7,610 nt of DNA. Origin: Planctomycetota bacterium (GTDB lineage: Bacteria; Planctomycetota; SBBH01; JACQRN01). The notes beneath the pieces are model-generated. The model had not been told where the DNA came from. It saw nothing but the letters and a program-made list of their open reading frames with translations, and did no database searches. Made by a program: the position numbers and the translations under genes. Positions 4,325 to 7,610 of this stretch are shown here, one piece after another (the first letter of the stretch is position 1; each line of letters starts with the position of its first letter). The DNA is taken from the NCBI GenBank assembly GCA_016206515.1, contig JACQRN010000258.1, positions 1-7,610 of the forward strand. Reading direction: 5' to 3'.

Positions 4325-5572
4325 CTACTCCTCCACCTCCTCCAGCGGATTCACCCCGATCCGGCCCCCGTGGAGCTCGATGTCGAGGGGGCGGCCGTCG
4401 CGCTCGATGCGGAGCATGATGCGCTCGGAGGGGTCGGTCGTGTTCACGGCGGTGGCGATCTCGGTGTAGAGGCGGATCGCGCGGTCGCCGTGCGCGAGGA
4501 TGATGTCGCCTGGCCGGACGCCCGCCGCCTCGCCCTGGCTTCCCGCGACGACCTCCCGGATCCGCAGGCGCACGCGGGGCACGGGCGGGGCTTCCACGCG
4601 CAGGAGGTCCGCGCAGGCGAAGGCGGTCTCGGCGTCGGGCGAGTCGCGCAGCGCCGCCACGCGGTCGCGCACCAGGGGGAGGACCGCGCGCAGCGCCTCC
4701 CGCGCGGCGATGCGCGTCTCCCAGTCCGGGTCGGCGAGCCGCGCAATCTGGCCGGCGATGTGCGTCTCCAGGGCGCTCGATCCGCGCAGGGCGGCGATCT
4801 CCTCCTCGTGCGCTTCGCGCAGATCCGTCAGCGCGAAGCGTTCCAGGGCCGTCAACGCCTCGCCGAGCGCGCCTCCGTTCCCGGCGGCCTGTGCGGCGCG
4901 CGCCTCGGCGAGTCGCGTCTCCAGGTTTTCACGCAGGTCCTGCAGCGCCCCCTGCGCCTCCTCGCGCGCCGGGCCCTCCAGCCGTTCCACCAAGGGGTGG
5001 AGGCGCCGGATCGCGTCGGGGGACGGCCCGTCCCGCGCGAGAGTCCTTCGCAGGTGCGCCCACGCCTCGGCGGGGGTGGAGGGGACGACGGCGGCTCGGA
5101 CGGCCTCCGAGCCGAGGAAGACGATGAGGGCCCTTTCGGGCCTCTCGCCGAACCGCAGGGGGGATGCGCGCGCGACCTCCTGTCCGTCCGGCGCCAGGAG
5201 GATCCAGCACGGGACCGCCGTGACGCGGTGCGCGTCGATCACGGCGCGTCCGGCCGATCCCGCGGGAACCTCGACCCGCGCGTGGAGGAACGGCTCCATC
5301 GCGGTGCGGCACGTCTCGTCCTCCCGGAGCATGCGGTCCGTCGCGGCGCTCGATTCGATCCAGTCCGCCGCGAACTGGACCAGGACCGGCTTCCCGGTCT
5401 GTGCGGCCTGCGCGAGCGCCGCGGGAAGGTCCAGCGGCGGCGCGGGCGGCGGGGAGGGTTCCGGATCCTGCGTGCAGGCGGTCTGCCCGGCGAGGAGGAG
5501 TCCCAGCGCGATCGCCCCCTGTCGCCATGCGGCGCAGGACGCATCGCGCATCGCGCATCGCGGCCTTTTCAC
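4325..5572 (-). CDS. Exported thioredoxin-fold/PDZ protein lacking the CXXC motif
   Basis: A 415-residue protein of unknown role. A hydrophobic stretch, GAIALGLLLAG (19-29), and Cys33 in GQTAC suggest export, perhaps as a lipoprotein, although Gln at the -3 position makes a poor lipobox. Residues ~50-155 look like a thioredoxin fold: KPVLVQFAADW (61-71), and TAVPCWILLAPDG (118-130) with the cis-Pro at 121. The position of the redox WCxxC reads WIESS, so it cannot act as a dithiol oxidoreductase. Residues ~165-325 are helical, and ~333-400 form a PDZ domain (EAAGVRPGDIILAHGD, 348-363). The GTG at 5572 is used because it overlaps the pyrF stop by four bases (GTGA) and has GGGAG upstream; the ATG at 5551 is an alternative that keeps the signal sequence. 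It could be a protein-binding scaffold or a protease-associated factor in the envelope. Confidence 0.8.
   Translation of the reverse strand: MKRPRCAMRDASCAAWRQGAIALGLLLAGQTACTQDPEPSPPPAPPLDLPAALAQAAQTGKPVLVQFAADWIESSAATDRMLREDETCRTAMEPFLHARVEVPAGSAGRAVIDAHRVTAVPCWILLAPDGQEVARASPLRFGERPERALIVFLGSEAVRAAVVPSTPAEAWAHLRRTLARDGPSPDAIRRLHPLVERLEGPAREEAQGALQDLRENLETRLAEARAAQAAGNGGALGEALTALERFALTDLREAHEEEIAALRGSSALETHIAGQIARLADPDWETRIAAREALRAVLPLVRDRVAALRDSPDAETAFACADLLRVEAPPVPRVRLRIREVVAGSQGEAAGVRPGDIILAHGDRAIRLYTEIATAVNTTDPSERIMLRIERDGRPLDIELHGGRIGVNPLEEVEE
5541..5561. repeat. Three perfect tandem copies of a 7-base unit in the start region of the Trx/PDZ gene
   Basis: GCATCGC occurs three times in a row (5541-5547, 5548-5554, 5555-5561). 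On the coding (-) strand the unit reads GCGATGC, so each copy carries an ATG, and the three ATGs fall in three different frames; the one at 5551 is in frame with the gene. A gain or loss of one unit would shift frame relative to the GTG start at 5572. Confidence 0.85.
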
Positions 5573-6438
5573 AGCGGAAACATCTCCCGGTGCCTCCGGC
5601 AGGCGTCGCGCGCGGCCTCGATCCAGGCGTCGGGCTTCTTCGTCTCGCGGAAGGCGAAGGCGATCGACCGCGCGGCGACCGGGAGGACCCCCAGCCCCCG
5701 TGCATCAGCGAGCGAACGGACCGCCGCGGCGTCCCCCCCCTGCGCGCCGATCCCGGGGCACAGCAACCATACGCCCGATGTCGCCTCGCGCAGGGTCATC
5801 GCTTCGCGGAGGGCCGTGGCGCCCACGACGGCCCCCAGGGCGCTGTAACCGGTCCCGTCGCGCCAGGGTTCGCCCCAGGCGCGCACGCGCCGCGCCAGGT
5901 GGAGGTGCCACGGTTCCCCGTCGACGGGCAGGTCCTGGATCTCACCGGCGGTCGGGTTCGACGTGCGGACCAGGGCGAAGAGCCCCTTCCCCGCGCGGAG
6001 CGCCTCGGCGAACGGCTCGACGCCGTCGGCGCCGAACACGGACTGGATCGTCAGGGCGTCCGACTCGAACGGCGCGCCCTTCGCGAGGAACGCCTGGGCG
6101 TAGTGCCGGGCGCTGGTGGCGATGTCCCCGCGCTTGGCGTCGGCGATCGTCAGGATGCCCCGCGCGCGGGCGTCGGCCAGGACGCGCTCGAGCGCGGCGA
6201 AGCCGGCGCTGCCGAACCGCTCGAAGCAGGCGACCTGGACCTTCACGCCGGCGCACGCCCCCGCGCAGGCGTCGAGAAGGCCGCGCGCGAACGTCTCGCA
6301 CGCCTGCGCGGGGGAGGGCGCGCCCTTGCGGACCCCCTCGGGGAGCTCCTCCCAGTGCGGGTCGAGGCCGACCACCAGGCAGGTGTGGGCGGAGCGGGCC
6401 GCGTCGCGCAGGCGCTGCGGAAAGGTTGTCGCGCTCAT
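5569..6438 (-). CDS. pyrF: Orotidine 5'-phosphate decarboxylase, type 2
   Basis: A 289-residue cytoplasmic enzyme that decarboxylates OMP to UMP, the last step of de novo pyrimidine synthesis. Motifs in order: VGLDPH (23-28), the VKVQ strand with Lys66, the active-site segment ADAKRGDI (99-106) with Asp100, Lys102 and Asp105, FGADGVEPF (135-143), and the phosphate-binding end region with CPGIGAQGGD (227-236) and ARSI (256-259). The DAKRGDI form and the length place it in the longer type-2 group (Mycobacterium/Myxococcus-like) rather than the ~230-residue E. coli type. The ATG at 6438 is chosen because the motifs begin about 20 residues later and it overlaps the upstream stop (ATGA, 6435-6438); the frame stays open further upstream, but that stretch is coding in another frame. 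Its stop overlaps the next GTG by four bases, so it is translated as the middle gene of a coupled cluster. Confidence 0.96.
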   Translation of the reverse strand: MSATTFPQRLRDAARSAHTCLVVGLDPHWEELPEGVRKGAPSPAQACETFARGLLDACAGACAGVKVQVACFERFGSAGFAALERVLADARARGILTIADAKRGDIATSARHYAQAFLAKGAPFESDALTIQSVFGADGVEPFAEALRAGKGLFALVRTSNPTAGEIQDLPVDGEPWHLHLARRVRAWGEPWRDGTGYSALGAVVGATALREAMTLREATSGVWLLCPGIGAQGGDAAAVRSLADARGLGVLPVAARSIAFAFRETKKPDAWIEAARDACRRHREMFPL

Positions 6439-7610
6439 TGCGGCGGAGGGGCGACCGGGGTGAGGCGGGGGATCGCGGGGCCAGCGCCGACCCCGAGCCC
6501 CCGCATCCAGGCGCCGGCAAGCGGGTGCGGCCAGTCGTGGAGCGGGTTGGCGTCGAGGACGCGGTTGAGCCATCCGACGGCCGACGCCTCGTCCCCCTCC
6601 ATCCAGAGCCGGCACGAGGTCCAGAACAGGAGGTCGTTGCGGTCCTCCAGCGGGACGCGGCGCAGCGCCGCGTCGGGGCCCGCTTCCGCCCCGGCCTCCC
6701 CCAGGAGCGTGAGCGCCGCCTGCTCGCCGAGCGTGTCCGGCCACGCTCGCGGGGCGTCCCGGACGGCGCGCCAGTCGGAGAACGCCTCGGTCGCGCGGCC
6801 GGCCTGGTAGCGCACCATCCCGCGTGAGACGCGCGACGCGGCGGCCACCGGCGCCTGTTCGGGGTACCTCTCCAGCGTCTGGGTGAACGCCGCCTCGGCC
6901 TCCGCGAGTTCCCCCAGCAGCCAGTGCGTCCTCCCGATCGAGAGGGCCGCCTGCGCCTGGGCCTCTCGCACCTGCGCGAGGGCGAGCACCTCATCGAACG
7001 CGGCGAGCGCCTCCTCGGGGGAGACCTGCTGGAGCACATCGCCGCGCCGCAGCAGCGCCTCCGCATGGAGCGCCGGATCGAGAAGCGCACCCTCCGGGTC
7101 GGTGATGATTTTCCGCGCTACCCGAAGCGCCTCCTCGTACGCGCCGCGCGCGGAGAGGACCTGGATCAGGAGGGTGTCGCGCGCCATCGCCTGCACGCGC
7201 GAGGCGCGGTGGCGGCGTGACGCCTCGCGATAGGCGTCGAGGGCGAGCTGGTTCTCCATCGCCCAGGCTCCCACTCGCTCGCGGTAGGTCCCTTCCGCCT
7301 CCTGCGGCAGACGGGACGGGACCTGCGGTCCGGCGGGGGGCGGCCCGGGATCGTCCCGCAGACGTTCCGAGCGAAGGATCGACTCCGACTGCCCGAGATT
7401 CCCGAGCGCGGCGAAGACGCGCGCCTCCTGGTAGGCGCACGCCCCCGCGCGGTCGCCAGGGTTCCCGGCGAGCGCGGCGGCCTGCTGGGTCAGGGCGAGC
7501 GCCCGGGGTCCCTCCCCCTCGCGCAGGGCGACCTGGCTCATCAGGAGCCGCACATCGCACGCGCGCCCGGGTTCCCCCAGGGACTCGTAGCGGAGCGCGA
7601 CCTCCTCCAG
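6435..7610 (-). CDS. TPR-repeat protein, C-terminal part (start outside window)
   Basis: The frame is open from the right window edge to the TGA at 6437-6435, giving ~391 visible residues. A GTG at 7553 is an internal codon rather than the start, since TPR-like sequence (ALRYESLGEPGRACDVRLL) continues upstream of it. The protein is made of Ala/Leu/Glu-rich helical pairs of about 34 residues. The clearest are AYEEALRVARKII, EALAAFDEVLALAQ, the unit with HWLLGELAEAEAAFTQTLERYPEQAPVA, and YQAGRATEAFSDW. TPR proteins are protein-protein interaction scaffolds; no enzymatic domain is visible. The C-terminal ~80 residues become less regular and end in a Pro-rich tail. No signal sequence can be judged because the N-terminus is missing. 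It lies upstream of pyrF with a four-base overlap. The function is not recognisable. Confidence 0.85.
   Translation of the reverse strand: MEEVALRYESLGEPGRACDVRLLMSQVALREGEGPRALALTQQAAALAGNPGDRAGACAYQEARVFAALGNLGQSESILRSERLRDDPGPPPAGPQVPSRLPQEAEGTYRERVGAWAMENQLALDAYREASRRHRASRVQAMARDTLLIQVLSARGAYEEALRVARKIITDPEGALLDPALHAEALLRRGDVLQQVSPEEALAAFDEVLALAQVREAQAQAALSIGRTHWLLGELAEAEAAFTQTLERYPEQAPVAAASRVSRGMVRYQAGRATEAFSDWRAVRDAPRAWPDTLGEQAALTLLGEAGAEAGPDAALRRVPLEDRNDLLFWTSCRLWMEGDEASAVGWLNRVLDANPLHDWPHPLAGAWMRGLGVGAGPAIPRLTPVAPPPQ

Noticed and set aside
4187..6827. Very long open frames on the + strand opposite the Trx/PDZ gene and pyrF (e.g. 4187-5848, 4500-6827, 5401-6810).
   Set aside because: They are antisense to genes with clear protein motifs, their products are Arg/Ala/Pro/Ser-rich low-complexity, and GC-rich DNA commonly leaves such frames open.

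Overview
The window is GC-rich bacterial DNA with tightly packed, overlapping genes. It has no rRNA, tRNA, CRISPR array or recognisable transposase gene. Few features point to a taxon. The type-2 (long) OMP decarboxylase, a redox-dead thioredoxin-fold/PDZ protein and dispersed palindromic repeats would fit an uncultured planctomycete-like, acidobacterial or similar lineage, but this assignment is weak.

Layout. (1) Positions 1-308, + strand: the 3' end of pdxA (pyridoxal-phosphate synthesis). (2) Positions 309-555: a gene-free gap holding the first copy of a palindromic repeat that can fold as a cloverleaf, then an AT-rich promoter with phased A-tracts and a dyad operator. The promoter appears to give a leaderless message. 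(3) Positions 556-4183, + strand: a five-gene operon of a YtrA-type GntR repressor, a YtrB-like ABC ATPase, a membrane-anchored coiled-coil protein with CpxP/Spy-like LTxxQ motifs and Met-rich patches, and two paralogous six-helix ABC-2 type permeases. The first permease has no stop codon where its homology ends, so its frame runs 374 bases into the second. (4) Positions 4188-4302: the second copy of the repeat, directly between the 3' ends of two converging operons. (5) Positions 4325-7610, - strand: a three-gene cluster, read right to left, of a TPR-repeat protein (start outside the window), pyrF (pyrimidine synthesis), and an exported thioredoxin-fold/PDZ protein lacking the CXXC motif. Each adjacent pair overlaps by four bases.

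How the genes work together. The + operon looks like a self-regulated stress exporter of the YtrABCD kind: the repressor controls its own leaderless message, the ATPase pairs with the two permeases, and the anchored protein probably supplies an extracytoplasmic sensing or chaperone-like part. That last component is not part of the classical Ytr system and is the most interesting functional element. The - strand genes join a housekeeping enzyme to two proteins of unknown function. The two repeat copies lie only at operon boundaries, which suggests a role in mRNA 3' ends or insertion preferentially into such sites.
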